In this document: piece after piece, positions 1 through 10,655 of the stretch
Position numbering within the stretch: the first letter of the stretch is position 1
Layout of the letters: each line of letters opens with the position of its first letter
Source of the DNA: Unio delphinus
Taxonomy: Eukaryota; Mollusca; Bivalvia; Unionida; Unionidae
Length of the DNA: 64,000 bases
NCBI GenBank assembly: GCA_029339505.1
Contig: JAQISU010000155.1
Location: 16,321,501-16,385,500 of the forward strand
Direction: 5' to 3'
The notes under the pieces: model-generated
Database searches by the model: none
Told to the model about the DNA's origin: nothing
The model's input: the letters and a program-made list of their open reading frames with translations, nothing else
Made by a program: the position numbers and the translations under genes

Positions 1-228
1 CTGAACGACAAAAAGCCAGGAAGATAACAAATATACAAGAAGAACATACAAAGAAACAAATGACCGAAGAAGAACAATTCTTTAAAAGAACATACAAAGA
101 AACAAATGACCGAAGAAGAACAATTCTTAAAAGAGAGGATCGAGAGAAGGAAAGAGAAAAGGAGAAGAGAAAGAGAAGAACAAGAAGAACGGCACTATGC
201 ACTGTATAATGACGAATGTCTGGAATAG
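1..228 (+). other. Possible 3' exon or repeat with a short charged reading frame
   Basis: A unit of about 45 bp occurs twice in tandem (about 43-135). The second unit opens a 40-codon frame (106-228) rich in Glu, Arg and Lys that ends at a TAG, followed at about 255-265 by an AATAAA-like stretch. It could be the end of a host exon running in from the left edge or a chance purine-rich frame. Nothing identifies it. Confidence 0.2.
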
Positions 229-1212
229 AAAAATTCTCACAAAAAAATTATAATAATAATAAACAAACATTTATTAAGAAAATAAAAAATTATAAATACA
301 ATGAAATACTATAGCACACAATTTTACTAAGAACAGGAGAGACTTTCCATAAATGGTCTGAAAAGATCAGAAAAAAGACACCCCTCCAAAAAAAAAAAAA
401 AAGAAAGCTTGCCAGTAGCATCAAGTGGGTAAGTGGTTTTCCGCTGGTTTTCCCAGGTTCTCCCTCAATCAAACATACCGGCCACCGTGTATGGTATATA
501 TAATATGCTGAAAATGGGGTTAAACCCACAACAACGCTGTATCTGTATCAGTGTAAAATTTAAAATGAGGAAGATGTTTTAAGATATTGCTATTTTGTGT
601 ATGATTATTTCTCGTCAAAAATCGTGAGCATAGCATTCGTTATGTCTTTATTCTGCTGAAAGACGAGACTAAAGTACATCATTGCTGAAATTTTACCTGG
701 ATCTGGCCATTTGCATTCTTAGTCACGTGACTACACAACTCTCACAACCTACATGTTAATGATATCAGAGGTCATACAGCCACGTGATATAAGCAATACG
801 CCATTTCTAGTGTTGCTGTAGGAAAATAAATTTAACATTAAAATGAACGTCAGGTAATTTTTGTTTAGAAAAATCAAGAAACATAAAGTTCCCAAACTAG
901 TTGTTACGAAAACAACGACCGAAGAATGAAAATAATGTAAATGTTGCAGCAATGTGAAGACAACCGACTCATTACGCAGAAAGCACGACAAGGTGGTAGT
1001 CACGTGCTACAAACAAAAACATCGCTGACACGTGCTCGGTACTTCTTGAACATGTTTGTCTCATCCCATCGGCGATACTGGCATGTTTCTGGTCGGTGTT
1101 CACAGAATCAATATGTTGAAAATTAAGTGTGCATTATATTTATTTATAAATATTAAGTGGCTACTATATAATATGTCCAAGTTCTATGTGCAACAGCTTT
1201 GGAAATTTGTTT
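229..1212. other. Unassigned DNA with a SINE-tail-like piece
   Basis: There is no convincing coding sequence. Bases about 414-535 read like the tail of a mollusc-type SINE: a TTCTCCCTCAATCAAACAT stretch, then CTGAAAATGGGGTTAAACCC. A related tail occurs near 1640-1690. The rest shows nothing I can assign. Confidence 0.3.
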
Positions 1213-1337
1213 AACACTAACCTCTTTTGCTGATCGCCTACCATTTTGCTCGTAAGCATTTGCTAGGATTCTGCCGTGGTTTGAATCCGCGACCTCCTGC
1301 ATCCGAAGCGGACGCTCTAAGCACTAGGCCACTGGAG
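1213..1337 (-). repeat. tRNA-derived SINE, head fragment
   Basis: On the minus strand this begins with the same tRNA-like head as the copies at 2281-2575, 3407-3720 and 63462-63783. An A-box-like TGGCCTAGTGCTTAGAGCG is followed by a B-box-like GGATTCAAACC-type segment. Only about 125 bp is kept. The body is truncated and the region then joins unrelated DNA. It is a pol III-type retroposon and not a tRNA gene, because no cloverleaf closes. Confidence 0.6.
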
Positions 1338-1514
1338 AATTCATAAGCTAAAATAGATATACGTCAACATTTCAACGTAGAGTGTACAGGTCACGAGATA
1401 ATGCTCTTTAAAGCTGCTTTTCCTAACCACAGATCGAAAAGCGAAATAATAGCACGACATAAATTTGTGGCAAGTCCAGTGAATAGTGAAAAGGCACAAA
1501 GGGTTATTCTTCAA

Positions 1515-1715
1515 AAGGGAACTTGAAATGACCCCAGGGTGGCTGAGTGTCTAACGCGCTCAGCTTGACATATCACTCGCACATCTCACATCTAGCTATG
1601 TGAGAAACCTTGACAGTAGTTTCCCATGAGTCGATGCTATTTTCCTGATTTCTCCTCAACCAAATATAGTTGCCACCTTGTGCTGAAAATGACGCTACAT
1701 GCAACAACAACTGAA
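1515..1715 (+). repeat. Second SINE-like retroposon family
   Basis: It begins with a tRNA-like A-box region (GGTGGCTGAGTGTCTAACG) and ends with the TTTCTCCTCAACCAAATATAG...GTGCTGAAAATGACGC tail typical of invertebrate SINE 3' ends. The B box is not clear. It differs from the other SINE in this window. Confidence 0.4.
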
Positions 1716-2280
1716 CTCATAGGTTTATTTAGGAAAGAGTAGAGAGCACGTGCTCTCGCCAGGTACGGATGGTATAAGTTTAGTTATGCCTGCATAAAAA
1801 CAGGTCTACTTACAACAAGGTGTAGTAGGTCCAATGATCTAACAATAAATCAAGTCAGTGTTGTGACCACCTTATATATTTACCTTTTAGGTATCACTAG
1901 ACATTATTGTTTGGTAATTTTTCATCAAACAGATTGCAAAATCATGCAATTGTTTCTCCACTAAAGATGCAAATAAAAACTGACCAATGATTTTTGTGGA
2001 AAGTATGCATATCACATTTCAATAAAGCTGTTCATATTTAATCTTTATATAACGAGTGGAGTGGTTTTTATAATGAACCATCCTTACCATCAGCCAATTT
2101 CCCACTGTGAAAGGCTGCTGCTTTGAATGTTTTTCACTGACATAGTGGCCCAAGCAAACAGATTATTCCCTACTGGTGATTACAGTATTGAAGGGGGTGC
2201 TCTGCAGATCTTACGAACTTCTGAGATAGTGGCATGTGTATGGTGAAGTTGTTTGCAGTATCAACATGTGTGTGTGATTA
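1716..2280. other. Unassigned DNA, includes half of a diverged duplicate
   Basis: No gene is seen. From about 2150 the sequence matches, with divergence, the block near 13980-14070. The match resumes after the SINE at about 2580. Confidence 0.4.
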
Positions 2281-2575
2281 GGATTTTTTGCGTAGCTTTA
2301 ACAATTTTTCAGTCATATTGCAAAGATGTCTGCAATGAGGCAGTTTATAGTGATGTCTAGCACTGGGGCATCATGCCGCAGGCATGTAGCATGATGTCCC
2401 ACCCAGTCACATTATCCTGACACCAGTCCTAACACTAACCTCTTAATGATGAGCACCAAGCGAGGCAGCTGTTAGTACCATTTTTGTAAGTGATTGGTAT
2501 GACTAGGCCGGAGATCAAACCCACTACCTCCCGCTTCCGTGGCGGACGCTCTAACCACTCGGCCACTGGAGCGGT
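2281..2575 (-). repeat. tRNA-derived SINE, near full length
   Basis: It has a tRNA-like head on the minus strand (GGCCGAGTGGTTAGAGCGTC, then GGGTTTGATCTCC). The body contains the shared CCTGGTGTCAGGATAATGTG and GGGACATCATG segments. The 3' part ends at GTTAAAGCTACG followed by an A-rich or T-rich run. The same structure occurs at 3407-3720 and 63462-63783. It interrupts a block that is continuous at 13980-14470, so its insertion is directly visible. Confidence 0.75.
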
Positions 2576-3406
2576 CTGTATCAACTTGTACAGTGGAGAC
2601 AATGTTGTCATACCTCTATGTTGCTTTCACATTCAAAGGCTGAAATTTTATTAGATATTGTATTTGTGGAAAGTACATGACCTAAATCCACAGCTGATCA
2701 AAATGACTGCTCCCATAGCATAAACAAATCAGCCTGAATTAAAATACTCTTCAACAGTTAATAAAGTAGGGAAAATAACTTTTCTCAGACTGCACAGAAC
2801 CAGTTTTGGAAAGAGTAAATAATGATTTAACAAATAATAAAAAAACGTAAAAAAGTAATCGGATCTTTCTTTAAATACAATTTACCTCGGATATCCAGAA
2901 AGTGAAAATGACCAAGCGGAGATAACCCTTTTTTGATAGAAACACATCTAAAGTAAGGTCAGGCTGTATGCACTATAATCCAAAATACGCCCATCAATCT
3001 TACAAAAAAATAAAGAAGATTAAAACATTCTTTTGATAATAAATACGATATTCAAGTTATTTTTAAACATTTGGGTGGTTGCTACGTAACTGTTTATTAG
3101 TGAATATTTCATCACAAAACTCATTCTTAGTAGGTTCAGCCTTAAGGAATGAGAGGGTGGTGTTTGTGACTATAGATCTTAGGGAAAACGAAGTTTGGTA
3201 TCACAACCACCGTGTCACAAATCATGAACAATGCTATTTAGTATTGTTTAGTACCAAAACTGCCCTCCTGAGAATTGTTAACGGCTTACGCTGCGCTTTG
3301 AATAATAGAGATCTTTAAATCCTCACCCTCCTTGACTTGCATGCCGTATTCGACATAAGAGGACATGGCATATTACTTTACCATCCCCAGCTTTGTTTGT
3401 TTATTT
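2576..3406. other. Diverged duplicate of 14070-14470, then unassigned DNA
   Basis: Bases 2580-2960 match 14070-14470 with substitutions and small gaps. On the minus strand a piece at about 2885-2951 is bounded by a pyrimidine tract plus AG and a GAG/GTAAAT-like donor, so it could be a small exon. From 2960 to 3406 I see nothing assignable. Confidence 0.35.
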
Positions 3407-3720
3407 CTTTGATTTTGATTTTTAACGTAGCTTTAACAGTTTTTCAGTCATATCGCTACGATGTCTGCAGTGAGGTGAGGCAGTTTAGAGTGTGTCTAAC
3501 ACTGGGGCATCATACCGCAGACATGTAGCATGATGTCCCACCCAGTCACATTATCCTGACACCAGGCCTTCCAGTCCTAACACTAAGCTCTTAATGCTGA
3601 GCGCCAAGCGAGGCAGCTGTTAGTACCATTTTTGTAAGTCTATGGTATGAATCGGCCTGAGATCGAACCCGCGACCTCCCACTTCCGCGGCGGACACTAC
3701 CACTAGGCCACCGAAGCGGT
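3407..3720 (-). repeat. tRNA-derived SINE, near full length
   Basis: Same family as the copy at 2281-2575, with a tRNA-like head, central TCAGGATAATGTGACTGGGT block and GTTAAAGCTACG end. It lies directly against the LINE fragment that starts at 3721. Confidence 0.7.
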
Positions 3721-4008
3721 TACCGTCTCCAGCATGTATTTAGTATTTACGATACAGGTTACTGTGTTTCGAGTCATAGGATCTAGATAATCAACAAGAC
3801 ATGAATTGTTTCCGTAAATATATATAATTCCAGCCCAGTTGATCTATGTGTTATTATTCTTCCTCAAGTATCATGGCACGTTCTCTTCATTCTATACACT
3901 CAGCCGCTCTCAAGTTTCATTGGACGAAATCCGGTGTCTCACTAATTGTGTACTGATAACACTCAACTATGCAGATCTAGCTGCCAAACTGAAGTTGAGG
4001 TTACCATC
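3721..4008 (+). mobile_element. CR1/L2-type LINE, copy 1, part 1 (RT fragment)
   Basis: The sequence aligns with the RT region of the better copy at 57145-57430, sharing the CCGTCTCCAGCATGTATTT start, the CCAGCCCAGTTGA segment and the GAAGTTGAGGTTACCATC end. It is diverged and frame-broken, so it is a dead 5'-truncated copy. The alignment stops exactly at 4008, where the LTR retrotransposon begins, and resumes at 12388. It is therefore the target of that insertion. Class is inferred from RT similarity only. Confidence 0.7.
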
Positions 4009-5740
4009 TGTAACGTGGTTGCGCTGGCGGGTGATCAAAGTGTTATTAAGACAATATTGCACAAGACCTGGTCAGAGGTATTGCGTAACTTGGAAACAAC
4101 ACTTGAAGACCGCCTCCCACTAATTGGCGTTATCTAGGAGATGATCGCTACGGTGTGATATGCCCGGTCAGTGAGTATAGTAATCTGAGATGGTACTTTG
4201 AACAAGACAATACACGAGCCCCCGTAAAGATAAAATATGAATTTAATCAAAAATACAATTTGTTCAGAAAAATACAAATATTGAAGCTTTAAAATAATGG
4301 ATACATTCCAAGAATCCAAATACTAATGAAAATAAATGAAGTTAGCCGTTAATACTGATTGTAAATTTCATCAAGGAATCGAATGTTCATTTAACATTTG
4401 ACTGTTGGTGATTCAACATGACCTTTTCCGTCGACTGGTTTCCCTTCTTTTCCCTGCGTGCGTCCGTCTCCAGCTTGCCCTTTAATTGAACGGGAATACA
4501 CACTCTGACTTCTTATTTCTTTCCTTTCTGACCTTCCGCTGGTTCTCACTCTTGCCCAGAATAAACTATTGCCTTTGACTTCTCGCTGATGCTTACTCTT
4601 GCCAAAGTAAACTATTTTTCCTTTTAAAAGAAAAGGGTAAAACGCCCTAAGTATCTCGCTACTTTCAGAATTGCGATTGTTCGTCCGTCTTCACGTTCGA
4701 ACAATCAGATCTTACTATCAGTGTTATCATTCATACGGCTAACAATTTCTATACATGTTTTCAGATCAATAGAGCTATACTGTTAATTATCGACATCAGA
4801 ATTCGGGAAAGTCATATTCCCGTAAATCATTACGTAAAGTGAAGCAATATAACATAACACACAATTCATATTTACTTAATATGATAAATTCAAATTAATG
4901 TAACCTTTCCAATCATACATGTACACGGCGGGTTTCCTACCTCACCCCTTTGCCTAACTAAGTAATAAGGTAAAAATGCTAATTCAGAATTCAAAATACA
5001 TTATTAAATCACTGCAAACCGACTATCCATAGAAAATATGAACACATCATGCATCTGTAACAAAGAAACATATCAAAGTACGTTATTAAATCAATGTAAT
5101 ACGGAACTATTTGTAGCGTAGAATCGATACATCATGCATTAAAGACAAAGATAAACAGCATATACATTACATCATAATAAAGGTGAATTTGAGTTAGATA
5201 CCTTTTGTGTTTTGGCGTCCTACAATCGTTCCACATTTAGTTCCCTGGAACCCAATTAATTTACGAACGTCTTTCTTTCAAAGACGTACGGAGTCTTCTC
5301 CGGTGTTGGAATCAATTATTCTGACCGTCTCTTTTCCAGACGTCTTGCTAGACTGCCTAACATCGTTTGATACGAACTATATATTTCCCGATTCTGGGTT
5401 TCGACCCAACCCTCTGTCCTGTACATTTGACCAATCGGCATAAACGCTAGTCTTACTGACCTTATGGAAACCGTCTCTCACGATGTCAAACATGTCACTT
5501 AGGGTCGAGACGTCACATTATCGTTTGTCTTAATCATTTTTGAAAGCTCTACGTGAGTATTCCCATAATTTTAAGCGTGTCAAACAGCCAGTCTGTTTTC
5601 ACTTTAATTATTGTACCAAGCCTGACCAGGTTTAAGAAAACATTTTTTTTTTGTCCAAACCCTACTCCAAGATAATTAATTGTCGGCTAGCCTATGAATT
5701 AATTACTGGATGTCACTGACGAAAAATTTGGCACTTGACA
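4009..5740 (-). repeat. 3' LTR of the Gmr1-like retrotransposon
   Basis: It is 1732 bp, starts TGTAACG and ends TTGACA on the plus strand, and is almost identical to 10656-12387. Differences seen are at about 4441, 5119, 5127 and 5589. Frames inside it appear in both copies and are not genes. Confidence 0.95.
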
Positions 5741-5757
5741 TTACCCCCTTTCTAAGA
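5741..5757 (-). other. Polypurine tract of the LTR element
   Basis: Read on the minus strand, AGAAAGGGGG lies three bases before the 3' LTR. This is the expected position for plus-strand priming in an LTR element. Confidence 0.75.
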
Positions 5758-5811
5758 GAAAAATCGGTATTTTTACTCTCCCAAATTTTTCGGTGATCTA
5801 TACTGCTCCCG

Positions 5812-6592
5812 TTACATGTCCTTAGGTGACCTATTCACTTTAGCCATTCCTAACCGACTTAAACAATCCGCTCCTACATTATCTCTACCTTTGATGTACC
5901 GCACTAGAATCTGATACTGTTGTAGGAACAGCGACCATCTCATTAATCTACCGTTAGTTAATTTCGCCTGGGCCAAATAAGCCAATGGTTGATGATCTGT
6001 TTCTAAAGTAAACTTCCTACCATACAGATACCGTTGGAACTTAGTTATTCCAAATATAATTGCCAAACATTCTTTCTCCGACACTGAATAATTAATTTCT
6101 GCATTTGACAGTTTCCTACTTCCATAAGCAACTGGGAATAAGCTTCCCTCGTGCTCTTGCAGTAACACTGCCCCTAAACCTCTATCACAAGCATCTGTCC
6201 TCAAAATAAAATCCCGTGTCACATCAGGTAACTTAACTATGGCGTCTGACGTCAGTCTGTCTTTTAGCGTCTGAAATGCGCGTTCACATGCGTCTGTCCA
6301 TACTACTTTGGTCGGCGCTTTTTTCCGAGTCAAGTCAGTCAATGGACTTGCAATATCACTAAAATTTGCCACATATCTCCTATAGTATCCTGCCAAACCT
6401 AGAAAAGATCTAACTTCAGTCTTAGTAGTTGGTCGTAATGCGTCCCTAAGTTGTTCGACCTTTGAACTCTCTGGTTTTAACGTGTCCTCGCTGAGGGTAT
6501 GTCCTAGGTAGTCTAATTGTCTGAACCCTATATGGCACTTCGATGGTCGTGCGGTCAGTCCGGTTTGTCGTAGTCGTTCTAAAACGTTTTTT
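5812..6592 (-). pseudogene. pol: Pol C-terminal part: RT thumb and RNase H, out of frame with upstream pol
   Basis: This part carries the end of RT and a full RNase H-like domain: a TDA motif at the first catalytic Asp (about 6190), an ETDHQPLAYL motif (about 5995) and a final DNVGADCLSR motif. The first ATG of the open stretch is at 6396, in the middle of a conserved RT/RNase H linker, so it is not a real start. The frame connects to the upstream gag-pol only if the run of six T at 6587-6592 (A on the coding strand) differs by one base. A one-base indel has therefore cut pol into two frames. A sequencing slip or programmed slippage cannot be excluded. Confidence 0.85.
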
Positions 6593-9500
6593 CAGCAAAA
6601 GTATGTGTTCTTCCCATGTAGCTGTAGCTAATAGAAGATCGTCCATGAAGTTGGAAACTCCCATCCCCCGCAATGGTTCAAGGAATTTCCGCATCATACG
6701 GGTGAAGACACTGGGCGCGTTCTGCACCCCGAATGGCATGACCACCCACTGGTAAGTCCCATCTGGAGTTGCAAAGGCGAGTTTTGCTCTGTCTTCACTA
6801 CGGACTGGAATTTGCCAGTATCCTTTGGACAGATCAATCTTAGAAAAATATTTAGCATGGGTTACTCCTGCGAAAATAGACTCAGGGTCAGTTAAAAGTT
6901 CTACCTGGAATTCTGTAATTCGGTTTAACTTTCGGTAGTCGACACAAAATCTGTGTGCCCCATCCTTCTTCTGGACTAGCACAACAGGAGAGCTATACGC
7001 CGACTCGCTTGGTTCGATAATACCCAAGTCTAACATAGTTTCAACTTCATTACGGACCGCTTCTAACTTCGCGTACGGCAACGGATATGGTCTTAACTTT
7101 ACTGGGTTATCGTTCAGCAGCTTCAAAGAGAACTCTTCCAGCTCTGTCCTCCCCGGTCTTTCTGTTAAGACGCTCGAATATTCTTGAAGTACCGACTCCA
7201 CCTCTTTACGTTGGTCTGACGTTAACGTAACGTCAAGTGTGACGTCGACGTAGGTCTCCTCCTTCGTCAACGGACAACTAGGGAGTACTTCCGCCTGCCC
7301 TGCGTTGTCGTCGGATTCTTCCGTCACGACGGTAGCCACCACGAACTCCGTGGGTGGTTCTCGCACACGGTACCGCTTCAAAAGATTTACATGAAACAAC
7401 TTATCCTTATCCCCTACTCGGATACGGTAATTTTGTCCACCTTTCTTCTCTGTTACAACAAATGGCCCCCTCCATGAGACTTGCAGCTTGTTGTACTCCA
7501 ATGGCAACAACAACAACACCTTGTCACCCACCTCAAAGTGACGTTCCTTCGCCCTTTTGTTGTAATACTTGGCTTGACGTCCCCTTGCGTCGCAAAGATT
7601 TTCCTGAGCCAATTTACAAACTTCTTCTAGTTTGTTACGCAAGTCGACAACATATTGGTATGTTGTACGCACTTCTTCGGATGCTTGCTCATCCGTCCAT
7701 AACTGTTTCAAGACAGCCATGGGTCCCCTTACCGTCCGCCCATAAACTAATTCAAAAGGTGAAAAACCCAAACTTGCCTGCGGTACTTCACGATACGCGA
7801 ACAGTATCGCCGGAAGGTATCGATCCCAATCCCTAGGTCGACCTTCACATAGCTTCTTTAAAGCCTGTTTCAATGTCCCATTGAAACGTTCTACCAACCC
7901 ATTACACTGCGGGTGGTACGGGGTAGTCGTCAGGTGTCTAATGGAGAGTAATCGATTTACCTCTTCCATCACCTGGCTCACGAACTGTGTCCCTTGGTCG
8001 GTCAGTATCTCGTCTGGAACTCCGACTCTCGACCACACCCCTAACAAGGCCTCAGCCACCGTGACTGAGTCAATGTTCTTCAAGGCCACTGCCTCCGGGT
8101 ACCGGGTAGCGTAATCTACGACCGTTAATATATACCGATTTCCACTTTCCGCCGCCGGCTTAATCGGACCTACTAAATCCATCGCCACTCTCGAGAAAGG
8201 TTCATCTATTAGTGGGGTGGTTCCTAGTGGCACTGGGCGATGGGAGGTTTTCGGTGCCACTCGCTGACACTTGTCACATGACAAACAAAACCTCCTCACA
8301 TCCCCATGTACACCTGGCCAATAAAACTCCCTCACCAACCTATCTCTGGTCTTCGCCACGCCCATGTGGCTTCCGAGAAGACCCTCATGTGCTAACCGGA
8401 GCACTTCGTCGCGCTTCCCTACGGGTACCACAACTTGTTTAAACGTATCGACCCCTTTCTTGGCGTAGCGATACAAAATACCGCGTTTTGTCGCGAACTT
8501 AACCTCGCCGTCTGGCAATTTCCGTACGGACCCGTCCGTCGCGTACCTACGTACCTTGTCAAGAGATACATCTTCCTTTTGAAGCTTCTCTAACTCACCA
8601 GGTACCAAAATGTCTATGGGCGAAGTCACGGATCTTAGCGGCTTCGACCCTGACCTTCGCTTCATAGCCCTCGTCTCCACTGACCCGACATGTATAGGGT
8701 TACACGTCATAGGGTTAGGTTGGGGCAACACATACCTACACCCTAATATTACGTCATGAGACAGTCCCGACAAACACGCTGCTTGAATTCGCCCTTTTAC
8801 ATATGGCGAATCAAGGTCTATGCTAACGACCGGAAGCGAATCCTTCGTCCTGTTAGCAAACTGTACTTCCACCGTCTCACCTGTATAATCTCCAGGTTTA
8901 ACGTATCTACGGTCTACCAAGGCCAGGTAACTACAGCCGGTGTCATACAGCACCGTGGCTTCCTCACCATTTACCGTAGCTCTCGCTATATTCGTAGACT
9001 CCACTGTTTTCCTTTTCTTAACAGTATTCGCAGTTACCGAATTAACCGTTGTCGGACGATACTTTCTACAGTCCTTGACAACATGGCCTGGTTTATTACA
9101 GCCATAACACACTGGCTCACCTCTTCTACCCGAGGTATCCCTATCTACCCCTTGAGTCTTTCCCGACCCACGGAAATGTACTTGGCTGGGATTTCCGGCC
9201 CCTGGCCTCCCACCATTTTGACCATTTCGTCTATGGGGTGCCACCTCAGTGGTCTTTCTAAGCTCACCGATTCCAGGTCGGTCCCTACCATTCCAAGTAG
9301 TCGGACGCGCATGCGCGCTCTCATAGCGCTCGGCCATTATGCTTATCTCATCCAAAGTTGAGAATTCGCGCTCCGCCAAAAACACAATTAAATCTTTTCT
9401 GTAGGTACTTAACACATGTTCCTTTAAAATCTCTTCGCGAATACCTTCGTACGTTAACGCGGTGCCAGACATTTTTATCCATTTATCAAAAATCACGCGC

Positions 9501-10168
9501 ACTCGACTGTGAAATTGCGCGTGTGTTTCGGTAGCCCTTTTTGACGATTCCCTAAAAAGTTTTCGGAACGTTTCCGCTGATAACTCATAGTGGCGAAGTA
9601 GAGCTTTCTTCAGCGCGTCATAATCGTCTATGTCGGTTGGGGTCATGTTGTGGTACACATCTTTCGCCGCCCCCTGTAAAAAGGCTGAAATATTGATGGC
9701 CCACTGGTCCTTAGGTATTTGGTGAACCAGGGCCAACTTTTCAAACTGCGTCAAAAAGTTGTCAATTATTTCGTCCTTGTCATTAAACATCGGCATGGTT
9801 ACCTGTATGGGTCGTCTGTCTTCCACGCGACTACTCGGGGTGTCCGGACGTACGTTCGATTCTTCACCCCTCCTGAACTCGGCTTCGAGCCTGAGTCTCT
9901 CCATGGCTAGCATATGATCCCTTTCTCTTACCTTTTCTTCTGCTTGTAGTCGCGCGAGTTCCATTACTTTCTCCCTCTCCTTCTCCTCAGCCTGTAGTCG
10001 GGCTAATTCCATTTCTTTCTGTTTCTCCTTCTCTCGTTCCCTGGCTTTCTCTTCCTTGTGTTCTTTCAAACTTCTTTCCATAAATTCAGTTAGTCTTTCA
10101 CCCTCATACCCAAGTTCGTCTTTTCCAATGGATTTAAATTCCTTTAGTAACTGTCTGTCTGTCGCCAT
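6446..10168 (-). CDS. gag-pol: Gag-Pol polyprotein: Gag, protease, integrase, RT
   Basis: The 1240-codon frame starts with a charged coiled coil (residues about 20-105) containing the repeat MELARLQAEEK. A gypsy-type Gag capsid region (about 115-290) and a CCHC knuckle CYGCNKPGH near residue 352 follow. An aspartic protease with LYDTGCS near 405 comes next. Integrase has an HHCC zinc domain from about 593, DLVGPI and VVDYATRYPEA (about 660-697), DQGTQF (about 724), an ERFNGTL Glu and a GPF-type tail. RT follows, with VDYRKLNRI (about 1074) and FMDD (about 1174) as the YxDD box. The last 50 or so residues are out of frame because of the indel at 6587-6592. Integrase lies upstream of RT. The start ATG is the first after the leader and fits the coiled-coil N-terminus. 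Confidence 0.9.
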   Translation of the reverse strand: MATDRQLLKEFKSIGKDELGYEGERLTEFMERSLKEHKEEKAREREKEKQKEMELARLQAEEKEREKVMELARLQAEEKVRERDHMLAMERLRLEAEFRRGEESNVRPDTPSSRVEDRRPIQVTMPMFNDKDEIIDNFLTQFEKLALVHQIPKDQWAINISAFLQGAAKDVYHNMTPTDIDDYDALKKALLRHYELSAETFRKLFRESSKRATETHAQFHSRVRVIFDKWIKMSGTALTYEGIREEILKEHVLSTYRKDLIVFLAEREFSTLDEISIMAERYESAHARPTTWNGRDRPGIGELRKTTEVAPHRRNGQNGGRPGAGNPSQVHFRGSGKTQGVDRDTSGRRGEPVCYGCNKPGHVVKDCRKYRPTTVNSVTANTVKKRKTVESTNIARATVNGEEATVLYDTGCSYLALVDRRYVKPGDYTGETVEVQFANRTKDSLPVVSIDLDSPYVKGRIQAACLSGLSHDVILGCRYVLPQPNPMTCNPIHVGSVETRAMKRRSGSKPLRSVTSPIDILVPGELEKLQKEDVSLDKVRRYATDGSVRKLPDGEVKFATKRGILYRYAKKGVDTFKQVVVPVGKRDEVLRLAHEGLLGSHMGVAKTRDRLVREFYWPGVHGDVRRFCLSCDKCQRVAPKTSHRPVPLGTTPLIDEPFSRVAMDLVGPIKPAAESGNRYILTVVDYATRYPEAVALKNIDSVTVAEALLGVWSRVGVPDEILTDQGTQFVSQVMEEVNRLLSIRHLTTTPYHPQCNGLVERFNGTLKQALKKLCEGRPRDWDRYLPAILFAYREVPQASLGFSPFELVYGRTVRGPMAVLKQLWTDEQASEEVRTTYQYVVDLRNKLEEVCKLAQENLCDARGRQAKYYNKRAKERHFEVGDKVLLLLPLEYNKLQVSWRGPFVVTEKKGGQNYRIRVGDKDKLFHVNLLKRYRVREPPTEFVVATVVTEESDDNAGQAEVLPSCPLTKEETYVDVTLDVTLTSDQRKEVESVLQEYSSVLTERPGRTELEEFSLKLLNDNPVKLRPYPLPYAKLEAVRNEVETMLDLGIIEPSESAYSSPVVLVQKKDGAHRFCVDYRKLNRITEFQVELLTDPESIFAGVTHAKYFSKIDLSKGYWQIPVRSEDRAKLAFATPDGTYQWVVMPFGVQNAPSVFTRMMRKFLEPLRGMGVSNFMDDLLLATATWEEHILLLKKRFRTTTTNRTDRTTIEVPYRVQTIRLPRTYPQRGHVKTREFKGRTT

Positions 10169-10636
10169 TACGTATGTTTTGTCTTTCCCTTTTCTCTAGA
10201 ACTATGTCCTTAACTGACCTACAATCAGGGGTTTTTCCTACGAAAATAGTTTGACCAAAAATAACCTTATCTGCAGCGAGATGGGCAGGTCGAATCAGCC
10301 GCAATTAATTGACCAGACCGAAATTCCAGTAACAGTGGGATACTGCTAACGAGACGTGACTAATTGCTGTCTAAAATACAGTACTGCCCAAATAATTGGT
10401 TCTTGTCTCAAGACTATTTAGGTAGTACCACTTTTAACGCTTATAATAATTTCACACAGAAGGTATAAATCTCAAATTCTACAAACCACTTTTAACGTAA
10501 ACAATTTGCATGCAAGTATACAAAATAGCAGACAATGTTTGATTCATTCGATTCCTACTTAATAATAATAACAAATTTATGCCTTTGTTCAAAATACGCT
10601 CCGATTACTTCAAATCACAATGAAAATTTCAAATCC

Positions 10637-10652
10637 CGAGACGAAGCCACCA
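10637..10652 (-). other. Primer binding site
   Basis: Read on the minus strand, three bases after the LTR end, the sequence TGGTGGCTTCGTCTCGGG starts with the TGG that pairs to a tRNA CCA end. I cannot name the tRNA without a tRNA set. Confidence 0.65.
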
Positions 10653-10655
10653 CTT

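Noticed and set aside
4134..5443. Small frames inside the LTRs (also at 10781-10966 and 11854-12090)
   Set aside because: They occur identically in both LTRs, have no domain, and are explained by the LTR duplication.
6543..9910. Plus-strand frames of 60-200 codons over gag-pol
   Set aside because: They are antisense shadows of the strong minus-strand polyprotein.
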